Assembly: GCF_001435575.1 (NCBI RefSeq) | Contig: NZ_AZEA01000001.1 | Span: 310,001-374,000 of the forward strand | From: Lentilactobacillus sunkii DSM 19904 | GTDB lineage: Bacteria; Bacillota; Bacilli; Lactobacillales; Lactobacillaceae | Direction: 5' to 3' | DNA length: 64,000 bases | Shown: positions 1 through 7,731 of the stretch, piece after piece | Layout: each line of letters begins with the position of its first letter | Position numbering within the stretch: position 1 is the first letter of the stretch | Notes under the pieces: generated by a model | What the model saw: only the letters and a program-made list of their open reading frames with translations | The model's database searches: none | Told to the model about the DNA's origin: nothing | Program-made: the position numbers and the translations under genes

Positions 1-1584
1 TCAAGAATCGGCGGCGGTGTAGGAATTAACCTTTCCAACCTCCGGGAAGCCGGTGCCCCAATTAAACATATTGAAGGCGCTGCTTCAGGTGTTGTGCCGG
101 TTATGAAATTATTGGAGGACAGCTTCTCATACTCAAACCAGTTGGGCCAACGTCAAGGCGCCGGGGTTGTGTATCTGTCAGTCTTCCACCCGGATATTAT
201 TGAATTTTTGGGTGCAAAAAAGGAAAACGCCGACGAAAAGATTCGTCTAAAGACACTTTCGTTGGGTGTGACCGTGCCCGACAAGTTCTATCAATTGATT
301 AAAGCCGACGCTGATATGTATCTTTTCAGCCCTTATGATGTAGAACGTGAGTACGGTGTTCCATTTTCATACGTGGACATTACCAAGGAATACGACAATT
401 TGGTTGCCAATGACAAGATCTCAAAAACCAAGATCAAGGCTCGTGATTTGGAAACTGAAATCAGTAAACTCCAGCAGGAATCCGGTTATCCATACATTAT
501 CAACATTGACACCGCCAATCGTGACAACCCGATTGCCGGCCGAATCGTTATGAGTAACTTGTGTTCCGAAATTCTCCAGGTTCAAACGCCATCAACGGTT
601 GATAACCAACAGCATTACATCAAAATGGGAAAAGACATTTCATGTAACTTGGGTTCGACCAACATCAACAATATGATGGACGGGAAAGATTTTGGCCATT
701 CTGTTGAAAGTATGGTCCGTGCCTTAACCTTTGTCACTGACCATTCCAACATCGACGTGGTACCTTCTATTCAAAAAGGTAACAAGGAATCCCACTCAAT
801 CGGCCTTGGTGCTATGGGATTACACAGTTTTCTCGCCAAGCATCATATGTATTATGGTTCCCCAGAGTCAGTTGAATTTACCAGCGTTTATTTCATGCTG
901 CTTAACTACTGGAGCTTAGTTGCATCTAACAAGATCGCTAAAGAACGCAACGAAACCTTCGTCAACTTTGAAAACAGCAAATATGCCGACGGTAGTTATT
1001 TTGATAAGTATCTCGACGAATCCTTCGCACCAAAATCTGACGAAGTAAAATCCCTCTTCAAAGACGACTGGATTCCATCAAAGGAAGACTGGGAGAATCT
1101 TAAAGAAGCAGTTATGAAAGATGGCCTTTACCATCAAAATCGAATGGCCGTTGCTCCTAATGGTTCGATTTCATACATTAACGATACAACTGCCAGCCTT
1201 CATCCAATTATCAACCGGATTGAAGAACGTCAGGAATCAAAGATTGGAAAGATTTATTATCCCGCTCCATACCTTTCAAACGACACAATGCCATATTATA
1301 CGTCTGCGTATGATATGGATATGCGTAAGGTAATTGACATCTACGCGGCTGCCCAGCAGCATATTGATCAGGGAATGGCGCTTACCCTCTTCATGCGTTC
1401 AACCATCCCAGAAGGCTTATATGAGTGGAAAAATGGTCGGACTGATAAGATGACGACACGTGATCTCAATATCTTAAGAAATTACGCATACAAAAAAGGT
1501 GTAAAATCAATTTATTACATTCGAACTTTCACAGATGATCAACAAGAAGTTGGCTCAAATGAATGTGAAAGCTGCGTCATTTAA
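1..1584 (+). CDS. nrdE: Ribonucleoside-diphosphate reductase class Ib, alpha (large) subunit, 5'-truncated by window edge
   Basis: Catalytic subunit that reduces ribonucleoside diphosphates to deoxyribonucleotides together with the NrdF radical subunit. The frame is open from base 1, before the first Met at 94, so the N-terminal part lies outside the window and 527 codons are visible. The fragment contains the NLCSEI segment that carries the thiyl-radical cysteine in this family, a CNLGSTN segment, the APNGSISYINDTTASLHP loop, and a C-terminal CESC pair (ECESCVI) that is re-reduced by a glutaredoxin-like NrdH. nrdF starts 11 bases after the stop behind AAGGAG, so the two are co-transcribed; nrdH and nrdI may lie upstream, out of view. 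Confidence 0.97.
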   Translation, partial: SRIGGGVGINLSNLREAGAPIKHIEGAASGVVPVMKLLEDSFSYSNQLGQRQGAGVVYLSVFHPDIIEFLGAKKENADEKIRLKTLSLGVTVPDKFYQLIKADADMYLFSPYDVEREYGVPFSYVDITKEYDNLVANDKISKTKIKARDLETEISKLQQESGYPYIINIDTANRDNPIAGRIVMSNLCSEILQVQTPSTVDNQQHYIKMGKDISCNLGSTNINNMMDGKDFGHSVESMVRALTFVTDHSNIDVVPSIQKGNKESHSIGLGAMGLHSFLAKHHMYYGSPESVEFTSVYFMLLNYWSLVASNKIAKERNETFVNFENSKYADGSYFDKYLDESFAPKSDEVKSLFKDDWIPSKEDWENLKEAVMKDGLYHQNRMAVAPNGSISYINDTTASLHPIINRIEERQESKIGKIYYPAPYLSNDTMPYYTSAYDMDMRKVIDIYAAAQQHIDQGMALTLFMRSTIPEGLYEWKNGRTDKMTTRDLNILRNYAYKKGVKSIYYIRTFTDDQQEVGSNECESCVI

Positions 1585-1595
1585 AGGAGAAATTC

Positions 1596-2552
1596 ATGAC
1601 TGAGAATTATAAAGCAATCAATTGGAATGCAATTGATGATCAAATTGATAAAGCAACATGGGAAAAGCTGACTGAACAGTTTTGGCTGGATACGCGAATT
1701 CCGCTATCAAACGACTTATCCGATTGGCGAACACTGGACCAGGATCACCAGTGGGTAGTCGGCCACGTATTTGGTGGTTTAACCTTACTGGATACTCTCC
1801 AATCACAAGAAGGAATGGCATCTTTGCGTAAAGATGTTCAAACCCAACACGAAACTGCCGTGTTAAATAACATTCAATTTATGGAGTCCGTTCATGCAAA
1901 AAGTTATTCCTCAATCTTCTCAACTTTGAACACACCAGATCAAATCGATGAAATCTTTGACTGGAGTGACAGTGAAGAATTCCTCCAGAACAAAGCAATT
2001 AAAATCCGTGATATCTATGCCAACGAACCTGATCCATTGAAAAAGAAGGTCGCCAGTGTATTTCTCGAAACCTTCCTGTTCTATTCTGGATTTTATACAC
2101 CACTTTGGTATCTTGGTCACAACAAGATTCCAAACGTTGCTGAAATCATTAAGCTCATCCTTCGTGATGAATCCGTCCATGGTACTTATATCGGGTATAA
2201 ATTCCAAATTGGCTACAACCAGTTGCCTAAGGAAAAGCAAGATGATATGAAAAATTGGATCTACGATTTCTTGTACAAGTTGTATGGAAATGAAGAAAAA
2301 TACACGCATATTTTATACGACCAAACAGGTTGGACAGAAGATGTGCTGACATTTATCCGCTACAACGCCAATAAAGCGCTCATGAATCTTGGTCAAGATC
2401 CGCTCTTCCCAGATACAGCGGAAGATGTTAACCCCGTTGTTATGAACGGAATTTCCACTTCTACCGCAAACCATGATTTCTTCTCACAGGTGGGAAATGG
2501 TTATTTGTTAGGGAACGTTGAGTCAATGAAAGACTCAGATTACGATATTTAA
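1596..2552 (+). CDS. nrdF: Ribonucleoside-diphosphate reductase class Ib, beta (radical) subunit
   Basis: 318-residue ferritin-like subunit that houses the di-metal centre (Mn or Fe in class Ib) and the tyrosyl radical that starts NrdE catalysis. Metal ligands of the family are visible in the helix FMESVHAKSYSSIF (about residue 90) and in LRDESVHGTYIGYKF (about residue 190). The start is supported by AAGGAG eight bases upstream. It is the last gene of the nrd operon: a strong bidirectional hairpin terminator follows at 2573-2620 and the next gene is convergent. Confidence 0.97.
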   Translation: MTENYKAINWNAIDDQIDKATWEKLTEQFWLDTRIPLSNDLSDWRTLDQDHQWVVGHVFGGLTLLDTLQSQEGMASLRKDVQTQHETAVLNNIQFMESVHAKSYSSIFSTLNTPDQIDEIFDWSDSEEFLQNKAIKIRDIYANEPDPLKKKVASVFLETFLFYSGFYTPLWYLGHNKIPNVAEIIKLILRDESVHGTYIGYKFQIGYNQLPKEKQDDMKNWIYDFLYKLYGNEEKYTHILYDQTGWTEDVLTFIRYNANKALMNLGQDPLFPDTAEDVNPVVMNGISTSTANHDFFSQVGNGYLLGNVESMKDSDYDI

Positions 2553-2572
2553 CTACTAACATTTAAATAATT

Positions 2573-2620
2573 AAAAAATGACTGATGCACCCTTCCGGGA
2601 AACTGCATCAGTCATTTTTG
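2573..2620. terminator. Bidirectional intrinsic terminator between nrdF and ldh
   Basis: AAAATGACTGATGCA and its exact complement TGCATCAGTCATTTT flank a short loop, with A/T runs on both sides. It lies between the convergent nrdF and D-2-hydroxyacid dehydrogenase genes and can end both transcripts. Confidence 0.9.
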
Positions 2621-2634
2621 TATATAACAAAATC

Positions 2635-3630
2635 TTAATCCACCAGGTCCTCGGGTGTTTGACCCTCAACCATTTGTTTCAGATTTCCAAGGGAAATATC
2701 AATCATATTTTTCACTGCTTCACTGGTATGGAATGCAGAATGAGGTGTAATTAAAACGTTTGGCATCATTGAGAATTTCAAGATATCAGGGTCAGTCACT
2801 TGCTTTGTCGACCTTGAATCCTGTAAATCTGCCGATTCGTTTTCAATGGTATCGATCCCGGCTCCCGCAATTTCGCCGCTTTGAAGGGCATACATTAAAT
2901 CGTTTGTGTCCACAATCGATCCTCTTGCCGTATTAATCAATAACGCCGTATCCTTCATTTGTTCAAAAACTTCATGATTAAACTGATGATAATTATCGTC
3001 AGTCGCCGGCATGTGAATGCTGATAATATCACTCTGAGCATATATTTCGTCAAGACTCTTGACATATACATATTGTCCATTGGTTGATTTCTGTGGATAC
3101 TTGTCATAGGCAATAACGTTGGCTCCCAAACCTTTAAATAACTTAATGGCTGCCCTGCCGATTCGGCCGGTTCCAATAACGCCGACCGTTTGCTCACTGA
3201 TCAACCGCCCCATAAAGCTCGGTGAAAAGTGGTACTGATGGTTTTGATTCAATTGCTGACGCATATAACCAACTTTTCTGGATAGATACAATGCCATCAT
3301 CACAGCAAATTCAGCAATACTGTCTGGACTGTATGCCGGAACGTTGGTAATTTTAACATCATTTGATTTAGCCGCTGGTAGGTCAATGTTATCAGTTCCA
3401 ACATTTCGCAGTGAAAGATATTTAATGCCAAGGTTATTGAGTGAGTCAAACAACTCCTTGGAATATGGAATCGTCTGGAGGCAGGAAATCCCATCAAATC
3501 CGGCAGCCTCTTCAACTGTCTCTTGGTTTAAGGTCGTCGTGGTATATTTAACTTCAACTCCATGATCTTTACCCCACTTCTCAACAAATGGGATTTCATC
3601 ATCCCTGACGTTATACACGATAAATTTCAT
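2635..3630 (-). CDS. D-2-hydroxyacid dehydrogenase (D-lactate dehydrogenase family)
   Basis: 331-residue NAD-dependent enzyme that interconverts a 2-ketoacid and the D-2-hydroxyacid; pyruvate to D-lactate is the likely main reaction. The Rossmann motif GVIGTGRIGRA is near residue 150, with the catalytic Arg in RNVGTDNID (about 78), NTARGSIVD (about 233) and the catalytic His in TPHSAFHT (about 296). The pattern is that of D-LDH/D-hydroxyisocaproate dehydrogenases, and which substrate is preferred cannot be read from sequence. AGGAGG lies seven bases before the ATG. A perfect CcpA cre site lies 29 bases upstream, so carbon-catabolite control is expected. It is a single-gene unit downstream of the gal operon terminator. 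Confidence 0.9.
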   Translation of the reverse strand: MKFIVYNVRDDEIPFVEKWGKDHGVEVKYTTTTLNQETVEEAAGFDGISCLQTIPYSKELFDSLNNLGIKYLSLRNVGTDNIDLPAAKSNDVKITNVPAYSPDSIAEFAVMMALYLSRKVGYMRQQLNQNHQYHFSPSFMGRLISEQTVGVIGTGRIGRAAIKLFKGLGANVIAYDKYPQKSTNGQYVYVKSLDEIYAQSDIISIHMPATDDNYHQFNHEVFEQMKDTALLINTARGSIVDTNDLMYALQSGEIAGAGIDTIENESADLQDSRSTKQVTDPDILKFSMMPNVLITPHSAFHTSEAVKNMIDISLGNLKQMVEGQTPEDLVD

Positions 3631-3658
3631 AATTGCCTCCTAAAAGTATGATCCAAAT

Positions 3659-3674
3659 TTGTTTCCGCTTCCAT
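3659..3674 (-). promoter_or_regulatory. cre site (CcpA operator) for the D-2-hydroxyacid dehydrogenase gene
   Basis: Read on the minus strand, ATGGAAGCGGAAACAA matches the cre consensus WTGNAARCGNWWWCAW at every position. It overlaps a -10-like TAAAAT, about 30 bases upstream of the start codon. That position suits catabolite control of lactate production; the direction of the effect cannot be told. Confidence 0.8.
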
Positions 3675-3679
3675 TTTAC

Positions 3680-3729
3680 CAAAAATAAAGGATTCCACAC
3701 AAACATTCTTGTTTGCTGGAACCCTTTAT
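3680..3729 (-). terminator. Intrinsic terminator of the galKET operon
   Basis: On the minus strand AAATAAAGGGTTCCA pairs with TGGAATCCTTTATTT (one mismatch) around a loop containing CAAACAAGAATGTTTG, followed by T-rich sequence. It starts directly after the galT stop codon. Confidence 0.85.
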
Positions 3730-3731
3730 TT

Positions 3732-5198
3732 TTATTTGAGTTGATTAATGAAGCGATCAAAGGCTGCTTGGCCCTCGTCATTCCACTTATAAACACCGGC
3801 ATCTTCCAAAACTCTGCCGAAGACCTTGCCGACTTCCTCGTCAACTAACTCTTCCACATTATCTTTCGTAAAATTGTCGCGTTTCATCAATTCGTCTGCC
3901 CATGGTTTATGATAGTCAGCAATCTGATTATCTTCGCCAAGAACATACTTTTGAACTTCTTTCATTTCAGTCTTTAAACGGGCTGGCAAAATTGCCCTTC
4001 CCATTACTTCAATCAGTCCAATATTTTCCTTCTTAATATGCTGAACGTCCTTGTGAGGATGGAAAATTCCGTCAGGATACTTGTCTGAAGTCTGGTTATC
4101 ACGTAAAACGATATCCATTTCAAACTTGTCTCCGTTCATTCGAGCGATTGGTGTAACCGTGTGATGACGGGTGCCATCTGTGTATGCACGAATATCAACG
4201 GATTCATCAGAATAGTTTTTCCAGCTTTCGGCAATCTTAGTAGCTGCATTTACCACCTTATTAGCATCTTTACTGAGAAGACGAATCGTTGCCATTGGCC
4301 ATTTAACAATCCCTGCTTCCAAGCCATCGACACCAAGATCAACTGATCGGTCGATCACAGCCTTCATCATTGGGAATGTATGACGACCGCCTTGATAATG
4401 GTCTTGTGCAAGCAGCGAACCACCAACAATCGGTAAATCAGCATTACTGCCGACAAAGTAGTGTGGGAACTGCTTAATAATATCAGTCAGGTTTACAAAT
4501 GTTCGCTGATCGATGGACATTGGCACATGGGCCTGATTCAGGAAAATTGCGTGTTCACCAAAATATGCATATGGTGAGTACTGGAATCCCCATGGCTCGC
4601 CATTGATCATCATTCTGATAACCCGATGATTGCTTCTGGCAGGGTAACCCAAACGACCAAGGTAGCCTTCATTTTCAATGGCCAAAGGTCCAACAGGATA
4701 ACTGGTCGATTTAGCGCGACCGGCAGCTGCAATTGCCTTAGGGTCCTTCTCAGGCTTCGAGAGGTTGATAGTGATTTCCAAATTGCCGTAATCAGTCTTC
4801 GTTTCATACGAAATATTTTTGGCAATTGCACGAGTCTTAATGTAATCATTATCCTGACTCATGTGATAGAAATAGTTGGTTGCTTCATCAGGTGACTGCT
4901 GATACTTATTCCAGAAAATGTGATTCAGAGTTGATGGAATTGGTGTCAGAAGATCCATGAGTTGATCCTCAAGAATCTCGCGGTTGGTAATTGAATCCTC
5001 AATTTTACCATGTTCGATTGCTAACTCAACGAGGTCATTGGCCAGATCGACTGCAGAGGCATCTTGGGTTGGATCGCCAAAACCATCCCCAATCAGCCTG
5101 AAAATAAGGTTTGTCACATAAATTCGGTCAACATCTGAATATGGCGAATCGGATTTAATCGCTAAGTCAACGAATTTTTCAACTGCTGATTGATTCAT
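3732..5198 (-). CDS. galT: Galactose-1-phosphate uridylyltransferase (class II, Firmicutes type)
   Basis: Leloir-pathway enzyme that swaps UMP between UDP-glucose and galactose-1-phosphate, giving UDP-galactose and glucose-1-phosphate. At 488 residues it has the length and character of the Firmicutes class II GalT rather than the shorter E. coli type. The GGSLLAQDHYQGGRH segment (about residue 255) is the histidine-containing region typical of the family. It is the third gene of galK-galE-galT, two bases after galE, with AGGAAA upstream of its ATG, and is followed by the operon terminator. Confidence 0.96.
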   Translation of the reverse strand: MNQSAVEKFVDLAIKSDSPYSDVDRIYVTNLIFRLIGDGFGDPTQDASAVDLANDLVELAIEHGKIEDSITNREILEDQLMDLLTPIPSTLNHIFWNKYQQSPDEATNYFYHMSQDNDYIKTRAIAKNISYETKTDYGNLEITINLSKPEKDPKAIAAAGRAKSTSYPVGPLAIENEGYLGRLGYPARSNHRVIRMMINGEPWGFQYSPYAYFGEHAIFLNQAHVPMSIDQRTFVNLTDIIKQFPHYFVGSNADLPIVGGSLLAQDHYQGGRHTFPMMKAVIDRSVDLGVDGLEAGIVKWPMATIRLLSKDANKVVNAATKIAESWKNYSDESVDIRAYTDGTRHHTVTPIARMNGDKFEMDIVLRDNQTSDKYPDGIFHPHKDVQHIKKENIGLIEVMGRAILPARLKTEMKEVQKYVLGEDNQIADYHKPWADELMKRDNFTKDNVEELVDEEVGKVFGRVLEDAGVYKWNDEGQAAFDRFINQLK

Positions 5199-5200
5199 GA

Positions 5201-6205
5201 TTACTTATTTCCTTTCTGATCGTCATAACCCTTTGGATGGGTTTGTTTCCAGTTCCAGGCTGTCTTGATGATTTCGTGAACATCATCGAATTGTGGCTTC
5301 CAGCCGAGGACTTTACGAGCTTTATCACTTGCAGCGATCAACGTACTTGGGTCACCGGCACGACGTGGACCCATTTTTGCTGGAATCGGTTTGCCGGTAA
5401 CATCTCTGGCAGCATCCAACATCTGTTTGTTGGAGAATCCAGTTGATGAGCCCAAGTTAAACGCATCACTGTCATGGCCTGCCTGCAGGTACTTTAATGC
5501 AAGAATATGAGCATCTGCCAAATCAAGGACATGAACATAGTCACGGACGTTGGTACCATCTGGTGTATCATAATCGTCACCGAAAATAGTCAATTCGTCA
5601 CGCTCACCTGAGGCAACTTGTAAAATAATCGGAACTAAATGGGTTTCAGGATGATGATCTTCACCAATTGAGCCATCAGGCTTAGCGCCGGCAACGTTGA
5701 AGTAACGTAATGCCACAAATTTGATGCCATATGCGACATCGCTCCAATGCATAATTTTCTCCATAGCCAGCTTACTCTCACCATAAGGGTTGGTTGGTAC
5801 TTGAGGATCTGTTTCTTTAATTGGAATTTGTTTTGGTTCGCCGTAAGTTGCGGCTGTTGATGAGAAGACAATCTTCTTAACGTTATGAGCATTCATAACT
5901 TCAAGCAGGCTGATCATGCCGCCAGTATTATTGTCAAAATACTTTAATGGTTTTGCCATGGATTCTGGCACAACTGAGAATGCTGCAAAATGGATAACAC
6001 CTTCAATGTCTTCTTTGTCGAAAACGTCGTTCATGAATTTCTTATCACGGACATCGCCTTCATAGAAACGGGCTTTGGGATTGATTGCTGCTTTGTGTCC
6101 GGTAACCAAATTGTCGACAACCGCAACGTCATAACCATTTTCAACTAACCGATCAACTGTATGTGAGCCAATGTAACCTGCTCCACCAAGTACTAAAATT
6201 GACAT
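5201..6205 (-). CDS. galE: UDP-glucose 4-epimerase
   Basis: Short-chain dehydrogenase/reductase-fold enzyme that interconverts UDP-galactose and UDP-glucose with bound NAD. The nucleotide-binding motif [10 protein letters not shown] is at the N-terminus, the catalytic Ser/Tyr/Lys in [10 protein letters not shown] and YGESK lie near residues 125-150, and RYFNVAGA near 170. Length (334) is normal. It is the middle gene of the gal operon, 26 bases after galK, preceded by AGGAGG. Confidence 0.97.
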   Translation of the reverse strand: MSILVLGGAGYIGSHTVDRLVENGYDVAVVDNLVTGHKAAINPKARFYEGDVRDKKFMNDVFDKEDIEGVIHFAAFSVVPESMAKPLKYFDNNTGGMISLLEVMNAHNVKKIVFSSTAATYGEPKQIPIKETDPQVPTNPYGESKLAMEKIMHWSDVAYGIKFVALRYFNVAGAKPDGSIGEDHHPETHLVPIILQVASGERDELTIFGDDYDTPDGTNVRDYVHVLDLADAHILALKYLQAGHDSDAFNLGSSTGFSNKQMLDAARDVTGKPIPAKMGPRRAGDPSTLIAASDKARKVLGWKPQFDDVHEIIKTAWNWKQTHPKGYDDQKGNK

Positions 6206-6231
6206 TTAAATATCCTCCTTCTAATCAATAA

Positions 6232-7407
6232 CTACTTAATCTCTTTAGGACCGTCTGAAATTTCGGCGATATAGAATTCTGCTGGATGGCCGATCTCTTT
6301 CTCATAAACCTTGCCGACGTTTTCCTTGAAGGCATCCACCTTGTCACGGTCAACAATCGCAATTGCACATCCACCAAATCCGGCACCGGTCATTCGGGCA
6401 CCAATAACACCAGGCTGTTTCCAAGCAGTTTCTGCCAAAGTATCCAGTTCTTTACCGGTTACTTCAAAATCATAATGTAAGGAAACGTGAGAAGCATTGA
6501 TTAATTTACCAAAGGTTTCAAGGTCGTTATTAACAAGCGCATCTTTTGCCTGAAGTGTCCGTTGGTTTTCAAATACCGCGTGACGGGCACGACGAATGAG
6601 GATGTCATCATTAATCAAGTAACTGTTCTCGTCAAATTCGCTTTCGGTCAAATCGCCTAATGACTTAATTGGTAACCCAACTTGAAGTCGTTTCAACGCT
6701 TCTTCACATTGGGCGCGACGTTCATTATATTTAGAATCAGCCAATTCACGATGTTTCTTGGTGTTCATGATAACGATTACCCGATCGCCCATTTCAACTG
6801 GAACGTAATCATAATCAAGGGTGTTGGTATCAAGCAATACTGCCTTATCCTTTTTACCCATTCCAATTGCGAACTGATCCATGATTCCAGAGTTAACACC
6901 AATGTATTTGTTTTCAACTAACTGGCCGTATTTTACAAGGTCGAGTTCACTAATTCCAAGTGAGAAGACGTCGTTGATAATTTCACCGGTTAATAATTCA
7001 ATCGCAGCTGATGATGATAAACCAGCAGCGTCAGGAAGATTACCATAAACCGCCAAATCAAAACCATGACCAATCTTATAGCCGTGTTCAATGATTTGAA
7101 CCATCATACCCTTGGGATAGTTGGTCCAGCTGTCAGCTTTGTTATAAGCTAAATTGTCCAGCGAAATCTCAACAATTCCAGCATCCGGAACATTTCCTGA
7201 AAACATTCGGATGGTATTGTCTTTTCGTTCGCCGTAAGCAGCATAAATTCCCATACTGATTGCACATGGGAAAACATGGCCACCGTTAAAGTCGGTATAT
7301 TCACCGATCAGGTTAATACGACCGGGTGAAAAGAACATCCTACTTGAATCATAACCAAACTTGTCATTAAATTCTTTTTTTACGTCATCAGAAATCATAA
7401 GTTTCAT
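6232..7407 (-). CDS. galK: Galactokinase
   Basis: GHMP-family kinase that phosphorylates galactose to galactose-1-phosphate, the entry step of the Leloir pathway. It shows the galactokinase signature RINLIGEYTDFNGG (about residue 30), the ATP-binding loop GLSSSAAIELLTGE (about 130) and GARMTGAGFGGCA (about 335). Length (391) is normal. It is the first gene of the operon; a promoter and a palindromic operator lie immediately upstream, at 7424-7473. Confidence 0.97.
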   Translation of the reverse strand: MKLMISDDVKKEFNDKFGYDSSRMFFSPGRINLIGEYTDFNGGHVFPCAISMGIYAAYGERKDNTIRMFSGNVPDAGIVEISLDNLAYNKADSWTNYPKGMMVQIIEHGYKIGHGFDLAVYGNLPDAAGLSSSAAIELLTGEIINDVFSLGISELDLVKYGQLVENKYIGVNSGIMDQFAIGMGKKDKAVLLDTNTLDYDYVPVEMGDRVIVIMNTKKHRELADSKYNERRAQCEEALKRLQVGLPIKSLGDLTESEFDENSYLINDDILIRRARHAVFENQRTLQAKDALVNNDLETFGKLINASHVSLHYDFEVTGKELDTLAETAWKQPGVIGARMTGAGFGGCAIAIVDRDKVDAFKENVGKVYEKEIGHPAEFYIAEISDGPKEIK

Positions 7408-7423
7408 CCCTCTACATATATTT

Positions 7424-7440
7424 TTAGTAAACTTTACTAA
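7424..7440. promoter_or_regulatory. Palindromic operator of the gal operon (GalR/LacI-family type)
   Basis: TTAGTAAACTTTACTAA is a perfect 17-bp palindrome with one central base. It begins four bases downstream of the galK -10 element and covers the predicted transcription start, a position expected for repression. The half-site resembles GalR/LacI-family operators of lactobacilli; the cognate regulator is not in the window. Confidence 0.75.
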
Positions 7441-7444
7441 CCAA

Positions 7445-7473
7445 AATTTAACTCATTTTGGCAGCGTTGTCAA
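7445..7473 (-). promoter_or_regulatory. Promoter of galKET
   Basis: On the minus strand a consensus TTGACA (-35, 7468-7473) is followed after exactly 17 bases by TAAATT (-10, 7445-7450), just ahead of the palindromic operator and 38 bases before the galK start codon. Confidence 0.85.
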
Positions 7474-7578
7474 CCTTAAGTTCAGAATTTTCTCACTAAT
7501 CAAATATAAATTGGAATCGTTGGTATGCTTGAATAGTAAGATTAAAATTACTGTTTTTGTGAATGGAAATGGATTTTT

Positions 7579-7594
7579 ATGAAAACGCTTAATA
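7579..7594. promoter_or_regulatory. Imperfect cre-like site upstream of the gal promoter
   Basis: ATGAAAACGCTTAATA keeps the ATGAAAACG half of a cre site but departs from the consensus in the other half. It lies about 110 bp upstream of the gal -35. The rest of the 324-base gap between galK and mprF shows no gene: it holds this site, the gal promoter region and the mprF terminator. Confidence 0.35.
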
Positions 7595-7683
7595 CTTTTC
7601 CAAATAAATCCTTTTATCTCGGGGTAAACTTCAGTAAACATTTTGAGTAATGAAAGTTCCAACGGTCGGCTTGAATTTTGATG

Positions 7684-7722
7684 GCCAAAAAGCCCAGCGA
7701 TAATCCATATCACTGGGCTTCA
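7684..7722 (-). terminator. Intrinsic terminator of mprF
   Basis: Minus strand: AAGCCCAGTGAT and ATCGCTGGGCTT form a stem with one G-T pair, followed by TTTTTGG. It starts about ten bases after the mprF stop codon. Confidence 0.88.
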
Positions 7723-7731
7723 TCGATAAAA

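Noticed and set aside
7453-7713. 86-codon minus-strand frame between galK and mprF
   Set aside because: It overlaps the gal promoter and the mprF terminator, has no ribosome-binding site and no family features.
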